Source: G963665495 sp963665495 (lineage in GTDB: Bacteria > Desulfobacterota > Desulfovibrionia > Desulfovibrionales > Desulfovibrionaceae). From it: a stretch of 64,000 bases of DNA. Every line of letters starts with the position of its first letter. The stretch's first letter is position 1. This document shows, one piece after another, positions 1-8,918 of the stretch. Under the pieces are notes generated by a model that was given only the letters and a program-made list of their open reading frames with translations, was not told the origin of the DNA and made no database searches. The DNA lies in the NCBI GenBank assembly GCA_963665495.1, contig OY762289.1:1364001-1428000 (forward strand), written 5' to 3'. Both the position numbers and the translations under genes were made by a program.

Positions 1-729
1 ATCTCCCAGGCCTCCCCGGACAATACCATGAATTGCGAGCTGCCCCCCGAGACGATGGGCAACATCGCCCAGGCCAACGGGTGCCGTTCGGTGGCCTCCA
101 CCTATGTCGAACCCACGGTGTTTCTGGAGTACATGCGGGCCATCGGCATGCGCGTCCGGGAGCAAGGCATCCTGAATCTGATGCATTCCAACGGGTTTGT
201 GAATGAGGGGCCGCTTTCCGACTTATGCACGCACCTGGATGCGGCATGTATTGATTTGAAATCCTTCAGCGAGTCCTATTATCAAAACGTCACCGAAGGC
301 GAACTGGCGCCAGTTTTGCGAACCCTTGAATCTCTGCGCCGCAAGGGAAAACACATCGAACTGGTGACATTGCTGCTGCCTGGCAAAAATGACTCTGAAC
401 AGGAGATCAAGGCCCTGGCTCAGTGGGTGCGTGACCATCTCGGCCCTGAAACGCCGCTGCACTTCACGCGTTTTTATCCGCGCTACAAACTCAAAAGTCT
501 TCCGCCCACGCCCATCTCCACCCTGGAACGTTCGCGTAACCTGGCCATGGGCGAAGGACTGCAATTCGTCTACATTGGCAATGTTCCCGGACATGAAGGG
601 GAGAACACCTACTGCCCCGGATGCGGGACGGAACTGATCAGACGGGTTGGGTACGAGACCAAAGTCCTTTGTCTTGAAAACGGGGCCTGCTGCAAATGCG
701 GGCGGAAAATACCGGGAATCTGGAGTTGA
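1..729 (+). CDS. amrS: AmmeMemoRadiSam system radical SAM enzyme, 5'-truncated
   Basis: The reading frame is open from base 1 (frame 1) to the stop at 729, so the start lies before the window; the ATG at 28 is internal. The first visible residues (ISQASPDN) are what normally follows the CxxxCxxC [4Fe-4S] cluster motif (usually ending CQNWEISQ), so the cluster cysteines are missing only because the window cuts them off. The C-terminus carries two cysteine pairs (CPGCG and CCKCGRKIPGIW) typical of AmrS. The family acts with AmrA and AmrB (MEMO1-like); the substrate is unsettled. The partners are not seen here and may lie upstream. Family call is strong, role is from family knowledge. Confidence 0.88.
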   Translation: MSQASPDNTMNCELPPETMGNIAQANGCRSVASTYVEPTVFLEYMRAIGMRVREQGILNLMHSNGFVNEGPLSDLCTHLDAACIDLKSFSESYYQNVTEGELAPVLRTLESLRRKGKHIELVTLLLPGKNDSEQEIKALAQWVRDHLGPETPLHFTRFYPRYKLKSLPPTPISTLERSRNLAMGEGLQFVYIGNVPGHEGENTYCPGCGTELIRRVGYETKVLCLENGACCKCGRKIPGIWS

Positions 730-792
730 GCTTTTTATAAACTGGTACGGACGCTACAGCGGATTGGTGCTAATCCGTAAAGCAAGGACACA

Positions 793-1779
793 TTACCTGG
801 CATGGCGTTTCCGGTGCCAGTTCCAAGCGGATGCTACGATGGCGTCCAGGTCGGTGATTTTGGGCTCCCAACCCAGGATGGACCGCGCCTTGGTACCGTC
901 GCTGACGAGTATGGGGGGATCTCCGGGACGGCGTTGGACTTCTTTTACCTGCAATGGAGCCCCATGGGCGCGCCCCGCTGCTTCCACAACCTCGCGTACG
1001 GAAAATCCGGTTCCGGTGCCGAGGTTGAAGACCTGGCTCGCGCCCCCCTGAAGCAGATACTCCAGGGCGAGAGCGTGGGCTTCCGCCAGATCCTTCACGT
1101 GGATAAAATCCCGGATGCACGTACCGTCCGGCGTGTCGTAATCCTTGCCAAAAATACTCAGGCAGTCCCGAATTCCGAGTCCCGTATAACAAGCCAGGGG
1201 AATGAGATGGGTTTCCTGGCAGTGGTCTTCGCCCAGTTGTCCCTCAGGGTCCGCACCTGCGGCATTGAAATAGCGCAGTACGACGTACTTCAGATCATAG
1301 GCCTGGGAGTAGTCTTCCAGGATTTGTTCAACCATCAGCTTGCTGCGGCCATACGCCGTGAGCGGATTTTTCGGATGGTTTTCCTCAAGAGGCAGTTTTT
1401 GGGGATTGCCGAAAACCGCGCTTGTCGAGGAAAAAATCAATCGTTTGACGCCGAACTCCCGCATTACCTGAAGCAGGTTGCAGGTATTGGCCACGTTGTT
1501 GATGTAGTATTTCTCCGGTTCGACAACGGATTCGCCCACGCTGCTGAAAGCGGCGAAGTGCATTACGGCGTCGATGGAATGCTCGTTGAAGACCCGTCTC
1601 AGATGCTCCGGCTCGGCCAGGTCCCCCAAACGGAAGGCTCCCCATTTGACGAATTCCCTGTGCCCCAGGCTGAGATTGTCAAAAACAATGCTGGAGAACC
1701 CTCTTTCATAGAGCTCTTTATTGACATGGGAGCCGATATAGCCGGCTCCCCCGGTTATCAGTATGCGTTTTGCCGACAT
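793..1779 (-). CDS. galE: UDP-glucose 4-epimerase
   Basis: Extended short-chain dehydrogenase of 328 residues, the usual GalE length. The N-terminal NAD-binding motif GGAGYIG is at residues 10-16, the SST of the catalytic triad at 117-119, and the YxxxK pair at Tyr143/Lys147. LRYFNAAGADP and the CIRDFIHVKDLA segment are typical of GalE. It interconverts UDP-glucose and UDP-galactose in the cytoplasm, supplying galactose for surface polysaccharide. It starts 11 bp after the stop of the polysaccharide-export permease on the same strand, so the two are probably cotranscribed. A short hairpin at 760-777 lies after the stop but has no T-run. Confidence 0.93.
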   Translation of the reverse strand: MSAKRILITGGAGYIGSHVNKELYERGFSSIVFDNLSLGHREFVKWGAFRLGDLAEPEHLRRVFNEHSIDAVMHFAAFSSVGESVVEPEKYYINNVANTCNLLQVMREFGVKRLIFSSTSAVFGNPQKLPLEENHPKNPLTAYGRSKLMVEQILEDYSQAYDLKYVVLRYFNAAGADPEGQLGEDHCQETHLIPLACYTGLGIRDCLSIFGKDYDTPDGTCIRDFIHVKDLAEAHALALEYLLQGGASQVFNLGTGTGFSVREVVEAAGRAHGAPLQVKEVQRRPGDPPILVSDGTKARSILGWEPKITDLDAIVASAWNWHRKRHAR

Positions 1780-1790
1780 CTTTTTTACCC

Positions 1791-2615
1791 TTACAAGACG
1801 TCTGCGAAATGAGGCCGCAGGCGTTTAAAAAGCACAGCGCCGAAACAAAAGATGAGAAGCGTCACGAACCAGAAGTATATGGTCATGTAGGCGTGATCCC
1901 AGAAAGGAATTTTGTAGATCATGGAATCACGGAATCCTTCGATAATGTACAGTACGGGATTGAATTTGATGATCCAGCGAAAACGGGATGGAATTAAATT
2001 GATATTCCAGATGATCGGCGTGAACCAGAACCCCAGCTGCAGGATGATGTTCACGGCCTGTCCCACATCTTTTACGAATAGGATGAGGGAAGAGGCTATC
2101 CAGCTTAATCCCAGCAAAAGAACAATGGTTGCGAAAATATAGTATATGAGCTGTAAACTGTATAAATCCGGCACGATGCCGTAGCACAGATAGACAACGA
2201 GCACCAAAGCCACGAGAAACATGTGGACGATAAACGCCGAAAGTATTTTCACAATGGGCAAAATACTCAAACGAACAGACACGTTTTTGACGAGAAAACT
2301 GTATTCGAGCACTGCGTACGTCCCGCTGCCCAATGCCTCGGAAAAGAAGAACCAGGGAATCATCCCGGTAATCAGCCAGAGGCTGAAAGGAAAGTCGATA
2401 ACGGGCGGTGATTTCAGACCGAACTGAAAGACGAACCACATGACGAAAATGGTGACCGTGGGGTGTACAAAGGCCCAGATGAGCCCCAGTGCTGAACCGA
2501 GATAACGCGACTTGATATCGCGTTGTGTCAGCGTTTTTATCAAAGCCCGGTTGCGGTAGATATCCTTGATGAATTCAAGAAAACTGTTGAGCAGGTCGGT
2601 TATTTTGTGGATCAA
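1791..2615 (-). CDS. ABC-2 type polysaccharide export permease
   Basis: Protein of 274 residues with about six hydrophobic membrane segments and a cytoplasmic N-terminus (RDIKSRYLGSALGLIWAFVHP) typical of the Wzm/KpsM/RfbA branch of ABC-2 permeases. These move lipid-linked O-antigen or capsule across the inner membrane with a separate ATPase (Wzt/KpsT). No ATPase gene lies beside it: downstream is galE (11 bp) and upstream is a chemoreceptor 181 bp away on the same strand. The ATPase must be encoded elsewhere, or was lost. The family call is firm; the exact glycan is unknown. Confidence 0.86.
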   Translation of the reverse strand: MIHKITDLLNSFLEFIKDIYRNRALIKTLTQRDIKSRYLGSALGLIWAFVHPTVTIFVMWFVFQFGLKSPPVIDFPFSLWLITGMIPWFFFSEALGSGTYAVLEYSFLVKNVSVRLSILPIVKILSAFIVHMFLVALVLVVYLCYGIVPDLYSLQLIYYIFATIVLLLGLSWIASSLILFVKDVGQAVNIILQLGFWFTPIIWNINLIPSRFRWIIKFNPVLYIIEGFRDSMIYKIPFWDHAYMTIYFWFVTLLIFCFGAVLFKRLRPHFADVL

Positions 2616-2796
2616 TTGTGCTCCCGGATTTCTGACTGCATAACGTCGTTTCGGCTATAGGAAGAATCCTTGGCTGTTTTGCAAGGGGAGCGACAATACC
2701 CCATCAACGAGTGATTGGGAAGTGCTTTGTTTGGGCATTTGCAGGTGCTTCCGTACGAGGGCGCAATACAGCCGATAGATCGGTTCGGGAGTGGTT

Positions 2797-4347
2797 TTAT
2801 TCTTTTATTTCGGCAAGCAGAGCAAGCGTTTCCTGAAGACCGGCAGCGTCCGTTGCCAGGGATGAAACAGCTTTTTGCAATTCCTCAAGCAGTGCTGCGG
2901 ACTGTTGCGCAAAACGGACGCAGTCGTCATTGTCGGAAGGCAGCTCCGAACTCATTTCCGTCAGGTTGCCGGAAGCAGTGGAGACTTCACCCAGCCGGGT
3001 TTCGGTGGATTCCAGGTTCGGCACCAGATCCGCCAGAACCTCTTCTGACTGCTCGGCGAGACCGGCAGCTTCGCGCATGGTTGCCGTGGCTTCTTCGGCT
3101 TTGGAAAGGGTGTCGGCGGAGCTTTTTTTGATGCTGTTGATTACAGTGGCGATGTCTTTGGTGGCGTCAGTGGTTTTTTCCGCGAGTTTGCGGACTTCAT
3201 CCGCCACTATGGCGAAGCCCTTGCCGGATTCGCCTGCGCGGGCAGCTTCGATGGCCGCGTTCAAAGCCAGCAGGTTGGTTTGTTCGGCTATTTCGTTGAT
3301 AAGCGTCACAATTTGCGCAATGCTCTGGGTTTGTTCTCCCAGCGTTTGCGTACCGCTGTTCAGCTCCTGCAGCTGGCCGGCAAGTTCGTGCAATACAGCG
3401 AGAGCGTCAGAAAGGGCGCTGGAGCCGTTTTGTGCCTGCGCCGTGTTTTGTGCGGCCAGGGCCAGGGCTTGGCTGGAGTCCGACGCCAAAGCACCAAGAG
3501 CTTTGTTTGTTGATTCCACCTGTTGGGACCATATCTGCCTGCTGTCGACAAGTTTTTTGTGCTCCGCGTCGGCCTGGTCCAGACGATCGCGCAGCGCGTC
3601 GGCCTGCTGCAGCAGCTGCGTGCAGAGTTTTCGGGCCTCGGCCAGGAAAGGGGCGGTTGATGCGACAGCGGCTTCAGACGGGGCGAGCTGTTCGGTTGTC
3701 TTCTCAGATTTTTCCAGCAGAGCCAGCACGCCAAGAATGGTGTGGTTGGTATCATGGACAGGCACCAGGCGAACGTTTCCCGGAGGGACTTCCATAGAAA
3801 AACTCAGGCTGTGGTCTTTTTTCAGGCTGTCACGCAGCTTCTCCGTAAAACCGGATCGGGCGAAGGGCGTTTTTTCCAGAGGCTGGCCCAGGATTGTATC
3901 CGCTGTTTTTGAAAGGGAGAAGTGCGCAATGGCCGAGGGAGTGCAAAAAAGCACGCGTTCATGCGCATCCACCACAAGACACATTTGCGGCAGCGCGTTG
4001 AACAGATTGTTGGTCAAAGCCATTTTGTTTTCCAGCTGAAAAGCCAGGGCGCTGAATGTTTTGGCCAGTCTGCCCATGTCGGGTCCGAAGGCGTCTTTGG
4101 GGGGAAGGGCGGATCCGTCGGTCATTAGATTCTGTCCGTACTCCTGCAAACGACTCAGGGGCAGGATGACGAACTGGCGGATCATGTAGAGGGCAACACC
4201 TAGTGCGATGACGATGGTGGCCGTTCCTGTAAGTACGAGGGCGGTGAGCGAGCGCGGCAAGCCCGTGTAGTATACGCAAAGGCCGGTGGTGAAGATGATG
4301 ATGCTGGCAACAACCACCGCGAGGATTCTGTTGGTCAGTTCTTTCAT
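2797..4347 (-). CDS. Methyl-accepting chemotaxis protein with cytoplasmic PAS-like sensor
   Basis: Chemoreceptor of 516 residues. Two membrane helices (about 8-27 and 35-56) are separated by only a few residues, so there is no periplasmic ligand domain. A HAMP segment follows (about 57-110), then a PAS-like domain (about 110-215, starting LFNALPQMCLVVDAHERVLFCTPSAI), then the signalling coiled coil. The conserved hairpin tip is present (EIAEQTNLLALNAAIEAARA and GKGFAIVADEVRKLAEKT). It should signal through CheW/CheA from an internal cue. It lies 33 bp after the LOG-family gene on the same strand. No che genes are in the window. Confidence 0.93.
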   Translation of the reverse strand: MKELTNRILAVVVASIIIFTTGLCVYYTGLPRSLTALVLTGTATIVIALGVALYMIRQFVILPLSRLQEYGQNLMTDGSALPPKDAFGPDMGRLAKTFSALAFQLENKMALTNNLFNALPQMCLVVDAHERVLFCTPSAIAHFSLSKTADTILGQPLEKTPFARSGFTEKLRDSLKKDHSLSFSMEVPPGNVRLVPVHDTNHTILGVLALLEKSEKTTEQLAPSEAAVASTAPFLAEARKLCTQLLQQADALRDRLDQADAEHKKLVDSRQIWSQQVESTNKALGALASDSSQALALAAQNTAQAQNGSSALSDALAVLHELAGQLQELNSGTQTLGEQTQSIAQIVTLINEIAEQTNLLALNAAIEAARAGESGKGFAIVADEVRKLAEKTTDATKDIATVINSIKKSSADTLSKAEEATATMREAAGLAEQSEEVLADLVPNLESTETRLGEVSTASGNLTEMSSELPSDNDDCVRFAQQSAALLEELQKAVSSLATDAAGLQETLALLAEIKE

Positions 4348-4380
4348 GGCGTAAAAGAAAACATTAGTTGTCCTAAAGAG

Positions 4381-5037
4381 TTAGAGTACCACATGGCGCT
4401 TGATAAACTCAACGACTTCCTCAGGCGTATCCCGGATAGTCAATAAATCGAGTTCTCCCGGGTTGATGTAGCCCTGTTTGACCATGGTATTTTTGATCCA
4501 GTCCAGAAGTCCGGCCCAATAGTCGGATTTGTAGAGAACAATGGGGAAACGTTTGATGCGTTTGGTCTGAATCAGCACAAAGGATTCAAACAGTTCGTCC
4601 AGCGTGCCCGTCCCCCCGGGCATAACCACGTAGGCCTGGGCATATTTGATGAACATCACTTTTCGCACAAAAAAGTATTTGAACTGGATAGGGATGGTCT
4701 GGTAACGGTTAGACCCCTGTTCGAGGGGGAGCTGGATGTGCAGTCCGACGGATTCGCCATTTGCTTCGAAAGCGCCTTTGTTGACAGCCTCCATCACGCC
4801 GGGACCGCCGCCGGAAATGACCGCGTAACCTTCGTTGGCCAGCATCCGGGCAAGGGTTTCAGCCTCCTGGTAGATCGGGTCGTCAGCCTTGACCCTGGCC
4901 GAGCCGAAGACGGAGACTGCTGGAGGAAGATCGCTAAGTCTGTCGAATCCTTCCACGAATTCCGCCATAATTTTGAACAGCCTCCAGGATTCACTCATGG
5001 AAAGTTCGTCGATCATGAATTGCTTATTTCGGGACAT
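4381..5037 (-). CDS. LOG-family protein (TIGR00730), putative nucleoside 5'-monophosphate phosphoribohydrolase
   Basis: Protein of 218 residues with both family signatures: SGGGPGVME at 75-83 and PGGTGTLDE at 140-148, the catalytic loop of LOG enzymes that release the base from cytokinin ribotides or AMP/IMP-type nucleotides. Length and Rossmann-like layout fit the family. In bacteria that do not make cytokinin the physiological role is usually nucleotide salvage; the exact substrate cannot be read from sequence. It is divergent from the MBL nuclease gene at 5219 and precedes the chemoreceptor by 33 bp. Confidence 0.88.
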   Translation of the reverse strand: MSRNKQFMIDELSMSESWRLFKIMAEFVEGFDRLSDLPPAVSVFGSARVKADDPIYQEAETLARMLANEGYAVISGGGPGVMEAVNKGAFEANGESVGLHIQLPLEQGSNRYQTIPIQFKYFFVRKVMFIKYAQAYVVMPGGTGTLDELFESFVLIQTKRIKRFPIVLYKSDYWAGLLDWIKNTMVKQGYINPGELDLLTIRDTPEEVVEFIKRHVVL

Positions 5038-5218
5038 GCGAAATTCTCCAGTAACGAAAGTATGGTCTATGGTGTGGGAGCCCCATATCGGTTATGATTG
5101 AATTCGGTATAAACTTGGAATCCCATTAATGTTGCGATATATGTTACATACTTTACCCGGTTCCTCAAGAGAATGTGACAAAGATGCTTGCAAATGATTT
5201 GGCCAGGAGCGTGAATGT

Positions 5219-6829
5219 ATGAAGATTAAATTTCTCGGCGCCGCGCAGACAGTGACTGGATCCTGTTTCGTCATGGAAGCCAACGGTTCGCGATTTGCCG
5301 TAGACTGCGGCATGCATCAGGGAAACAGCGAAATTGAAGAGCGCAACCAGGATATCAGCGTTTATGATCCGAAAAACATTGACTTCGTACTAGTCACCCA
5401 TGCGCACATCGACCATTCCGGCCTGTTGCCGCGAATGGTGAAGTTCGGTTTCAAAGGCAACATTTACGCCACGCCGCCCACACGGGATCTGCTGGAAATC
5501 ATGCTTTTGGACAGCGCGCATATTCAGGTAATGGAAACGGCCTGGAACAATAAGAAATCCAGCAGGCACGGCGGTGTGCTCGATGAGCCGATTTATGACG
5601 AAGCAGATGCGCAGAATACGCTGCCCTTGTTTCGCAGCGTGGAATACCGCGAACCTTTCGAACCGGCTCCCGGAATCCGCGTCACGTACAGGGATGCCGG
5701 CCATATTCTTGGTTCGGCATTCATAGAACTCAACATCACCGAAGGTTCCAAGACCTACAAGCTGCTGTTCTCCGGCGACCTCGGACGCCCGGATCAGCTG
5801 TTCCTGAACGACCCCAGCGTATCCATGGGGCCGGTTGATTATCTTTTTCTGGAATCCACCTATGGAGACCGGAACCACAAGAACGAACAGAACAGCCGGG
5901 CGGAGCTGGCCGAAGCCATAGCCTACAGTTATGAAAAAGGGGAAAAGGTCATCATTCCCGCTTTTGCGGTGGAGCGCAGCCAGGAAGTCATTTATTCGCT
6001 CTATCTGCTGCAAAAGGAAGGGAAACTCCCGAAAGACATGCCCGTGTATCTGGACAGCCCCCTGGCCATCCGGGCTACGGAGATCTTCAGAAAACATCCC
6101 AAATATTTTGACAAGGCAACGCAGGTGCTGCTGGAGTCCGGAGAAGATCCGCTGCAGCTGGCGAACCTGCGTTTTACTCTGCGGACCGAACAGTCCCAGG
6201 CCATCAACACCACTCCCGGCCCGGCAGTGGTGATATCCGCCAGCGGCATGTGCAATGCGGGCCGTATCAAGCACCACCTGAGGCATAATCTCTGGCGTAC
6301 GGGCGCCAGTATTGTTTTTGTCGGCTACCAGGCCAAGGGGACGCCGGGCCGCCGGTTGGTGGACGGAGTGGAAAAAATCCGCATTCTGGGGGAAACCGTG
6401 GCCGTCAACGCCAAGATTTTCACTATCAACGGGTTTTCCGCCCATGCCGGACAAAGTCAGATTCTGCAGTGGCTCAGCGCGTTCAAGAAAAACGGCATGA
6501 GAATTTTTCTGGTGCATGGCGAACTTAAGGCGCAACAGACGCTGGCTAAATTGATTGAGGAACAGTACGGTTTCAAGACGCATATTCCTTCCATGCACGA
6601 AGAATGCTTTCTCGAACCCGGCAAGGAACCCGAAGTTGTTGTCGACGAGGCCCTGGCCCGGCCTCAGATCGATTGGGATTTCGTTCTTGCCGAAGCCGAA
6701 GGAAAACTCGCCGAGCTGCGCAAGCGGATTCCCAAGGTTTCCGAGCGCCCTTATGAACTGCAAAGCGACCTCAGGCTGCGTATTTTGGAAATAAACAAAG
6801 AATTCAGCGAACTGATTTCCGAGTTGTAG
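5219..6829 (+). CDS. MBL-fold beta-CASP RNA-processing nuclease
   Basis: Protein of 536 residues. The metallo-beta-lactamase metal motif HAHIDHSG starts at residue 61. The beta-CASP insertion follows, with the KVIIPAFAVERSQEVIYSL stretch and a terminal segment around NGFSAHAGQ and LVHGE. This is the YSH1/CPSF73-like family of zinc-dependent endo- or exoribonucleases found as single genes in many bacteria. Substrate is not predictable. The gene opens a rightward run: rsmD starts 2 bp after its stop, followed by overlapping coaD and miaA, giving the cluster an RNA-processing flavour. The start ATG has AGGAG about 7 bp upstream. Confidence 0.9.
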   Translation: MKIKFLGAAQTVTGSCFVMEANGSRFAVDCGMHQGNSEIEERNQDISVYDPKNIDFVLVTHAHIDHSGLLPRMVKFGFKGNIYATPPTRDLLEIMLLDSAHIQVMETAWNNKKSSRHGGVLDEPIYDEADAQNTLPLFRSVEYREPFEPAPGIRVTYRDAGHILGSAFIELNITEGSKTYKLLFSGDLGRPDQLFLNDPSVSMGPVDYLFLESTYGDRNHKNEQNSRAELAEAIAYSYEKGEKVIIPAFAVERSQEVIYSLYLLQKEGKLPKDMPVYLDSPLAIRATEIFRKHPKYFDKATQVLLESGEDPLQLANLRFTLRTEQSQAINTTPGPAVVISASGMCNAGRIKHHLRHNLWRTGASIVFVGYQAKGTPGRRLVDGVEKIRILGETVAVNAKIFTINGFSAHAGQSQILQWLSAFKKNGMRIFLVHGELKAQQTLAKLIEEQYGFKTHIPSMHEECFLEPGKEPEVVVDEALARPQIDWDFVLAEAEGKLAELRKRIPKVSERPYELQSDLRLRILEINKEFSELISEL

Positions 6830-6831
6830 CC

Positions 6832-7389
6832 ATGCGCATCACCGGAGGAGAGTACAGGGGGCGCGAGTTGAAAACTGGCAAAGGTCCGGGCTACCGTCCT
6901 GCCACTTCGAAAATCAGGCAGGCCATTTTTTCCATGCTCGACGCTCGTGGACTGGACTGGGAAAACGCCCACGTGCTGGATTGTTTCGCCGGCAGCGGCA
7001 GCCTGGCTTTTGAGTCCCTTTCGAGGGGAGCTGCCGAGGCCGTTTTGATAGAAAAAAATAAGAGCGCAGCCGCTCTGATTCGGGAAAATGCACTGGCTTT
7101 GGGCATTGAAAGCGCCCGCTGCGTCGTGATGACGGCCGATGTGCTGGACGTGCTGCGCAATCCGCCGAAACGCTCCTTTGAAGTCGTTTTTGTGGATCCT
7201 CCCTATGGCAAAGGATTGCTTTGGCCCAGCCTCGAACGCCTGGTCGCTTCGGACTGGCTGAAGTCTGATGGATTTCTTCTGGCAGAGATCGAGGCCGGCA
7301 TAGACCCCTCGAGCCGTGAACTTGGAGCCGGGCTGGAGCTTGTGAAACAGCGCTCCTTCGGCCAAACAACGCTTGCAATATGGACATGA
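6832..7389 (+). CDS. rsmD: 16S rRNA (guanine(966)-N(2))-methyltransferase
   Basis: Protein of 185 residues beginning MRITGGEYRGRELK, the characteristic RsmD opening. It has the SAM motif VLDCFAGSGSLAFE (about 44-57) and the N6/N2-methyltransferase catalytic motif DPPY (about 122-125). It methylates G966 in 16S rRNA in 30S particles. Start is 2 bp after the upstream stop, and its 3' end overlaps coaD by 10 bp, a pairing (rsmD-coaD) common in bacteria. Confidence 0.94.
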   Translation: MRITGGEYRGRELKTGKGPGYRPATSKIRQAIFSMLDARGLDWENAHVLDCFAGSGSLAFESLSRGAAEAVLIEKNKSAAALIRENALALGIESARCVVMTADVLDVLRNPPKRSFEVVFVDPPYGKGLLWPSLERLVASDWLKSDGFLLAEIEAGIDPSSRELGAGLELVKQRSFGQTTLAIWT

Positions 7390-7904
7390 ACAATCACACC
7401 GCTATTTACCCTGGAACTTTCGATCCCATGACCTTTGGTCATATGAGCCTGATCAAACGCGGGCTGGATCTTTTTGATCATATAATTGTCGCTGTCGCGA
7501 AGAATAGTGCGAAAAATCCGTTGTTCACTCTGGAAGAACGGGTGGGGCTGGCCCAGGAAATTTTCAAGGACGAGCCGCGCATCACTGTGGAACCCTTTTA
7601 CGGGCTGCTGGTGAAGTATGTCGAAGACAGAGGCTGCAACGCCATTCTCAGGGGGTTGCGGGCTGTTTCGGATTTTGAATACGAATTTCAGATGGCCTTG
7701 ATGAACCGTCGGCTGAACCGGGGCATCCAGACTGTGTTTCTTATGACGGACTACCGCTGGCTGTACATCAGCTCAACCATCGTCAAGGAAGCCGCTCGTT
7801 TCGGCGGAGACATCCGTGGCGTGGTGCCGGACGTGGTCTATTTCAAGATGATGGAAAAATACGGACAGCATTCGGATGATGAAGTCAAGGACAGCAAAGC
7901 GTGA
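7380..7904 (+). CDS. coaD: Pantetheine-phosphate adenylyltransferase
   Basis: Protein of 174 residues. The nucleotidyltransferase TxGH motif is present (TFGH in YPGTFDPMTFGHMSL), as is the ISSTIVKE motif near residue 130. GLRAVSDFEYEFQMALMNR is a CoaD signature. It transfers AMP from ATP to 4'-phosphopantetheine, the penultimate CoA step. The start overlaps rsmD by 10 bp; a second in-frame ATG at 7386 is equally possible, as neither has a clear ribosome site. Confidence 0.95.
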   Translation: MDMNNHTAIYPGTFDPMTFGHMSLIKRGLDLFDHIIVAVAKNSAKNPLFTLEERVGLAQEIFKDEPRITVEPFYGLLVKYVEDRGCNAILRGLRAVSDFEYEFQMALMNRRLNRGIQTVFLMTDYRWLYISSTIVKEAARFGGDIRGVVPDVVYFKMMEKYGQHSDDEVKDSKA

Positions 7905-8833
7905 GCTTAAAAATCCCGTGCGTAGTCCTGCTTGGCCCCACCGGGGCGGGAAAAACCAGGGCCGCGCTGCATCTTGCCCGTAATCTGCCTGGCGAGGTCG
8001 TCAATTTCGACTCTCGCCAGGTTTACAGTGATTTTCCCCGTATCACCGCACAACCTACCCCCGAAGAGCTGGCAGTCTGTCCGCACTGGTTGTATGGTTT
8101 TCTGCCCACGGATCAGAAGCTGACCGCCGGAGCCCATGTCCGCAAATGCCGTCCCGTCATCCAGGATATTCATGACCGGGGCAAGACACCGATTCTTGTC
8201 GGCGGTACGGGCCTTTATCTGCGGGCTCTGCTCGAAGGACTGGCCGAGGTGCCCGACATCCCCCTCGCGGTGACAAAACGACTGGAACAGCAATTGGAAC
8301 AGGAAGGTCTCGACGCGTTATACGCGCGTTTGCAAGCGGCGGATCCTATGCTCGCCGCCCGTATTCATCCCAACGACAAACAGCGTACGCTGCGTGGCCT
8401 GGAGGTCTTTGAAGCGACCGGCAAACCTCTTTCCTGGTATCATGGCCAGCAGGAGCCTGCTTCCGACTACAGTGCGCTGCTTTTGGGCGTATGGGCCGAA
8501 CTTCCAGCCTTGGAACCGTTGCTGGCCAGGCGTATAGATGCCATGCTCGAGGCTGGCGCCCTGGAAGAAGCCCGTACGGCTTATGACAAGTGTTCGGACC
8601 CCGCAGCTCCGGGTTGGTCCGGGATAGGATGCGCGGAACTGCTCGGGTTTCTGGAAGGACGTCTTACTCTGGATGAGGCCAAGGCCTTGTGGTTGCGAAA
8701 CACGCGCGCCTATGCCAAACGGCAGCTGACCTGGTTCCGCAAGACTCCGGACGTTGTCTGGTTCACCCAGGATGGTCCTTTTTTACCTGAGAAAATGCTG
8801 GATCAGGCAAAAGCTTTTTTAGGTCGCCCATAG
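7901..8833 (+). CDS. miaA: tRNA dimethylallyltransferase
   Basis: Protein of 310 residues with the P-loop GPTGAGKT near the N-terminus, the VNFDSRQVYSDFPRITAQP segment and the GGTGLYLRALL motif of MiaA. It adds the dimethylallyl group to A37 of tRNAs reading UNN codons. It starts with GTG, and the GTGA overlap with coaD (4 bp) indicates translational coupling. The dimethylallyl-PP substrate ultimately comes from the pathway of the nearby ispG and dxs genes. Confidence 0.94.
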   Translation: MSLKIPCVVLLGPTGAGKTRAALHLARNLPGEVVNFDSRQVYSDFPRITAQPTPEELAVCPHWLYGFLPTDQKLTAGAHVRKCRPVIQDIHDRGKTPILVGGTGLYLRALLEGLAEVPDIPLAVTKRLEQQLEQEGLDALYARLQAADPMLAARIHPNDKQRTLRGLEVFEATGKPLSWYHGQQEPASDYSALLLGVWAELPALEPLLARRIDAMLEAGALEEARTAYDKCSDPAAPGWSGIGCAELLGFLEGRLTLDEAKALWLRNTRAYAKRQLTWFRKTPDVVWFTQDGPFLPEKMLDQAKAFLGRP

Positions 8834-8918
8834 CGTGCTGTCCGGATTGCATTTTGACTTTGCAGCGGCTAAAGAGAGCTTCATTCCCTGAGTCAATCCA
8901 TAAAATTCTGGAAAATAT

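Noticed and set aside
760..777. Hairpin CGGATT-GGTGCT-AATCCG after galE
   Set aside because: Six-bp stem without a T-run on either side; too weak to call a terminator.
2930..4039. 369-codon plus-strand frame opposite the chemoreceptor
   Set aside because: Serine/cysteine-rich antisense shadow; the minus strand encodes an intact chemoreceptor with conserved motifs.
5390..6763. 457-codon minus-strand frame opposite the MBL nuclease
   Set aside because: Antisense shadow of a strongly conserved gene; no ribosome site or recognisable domain.
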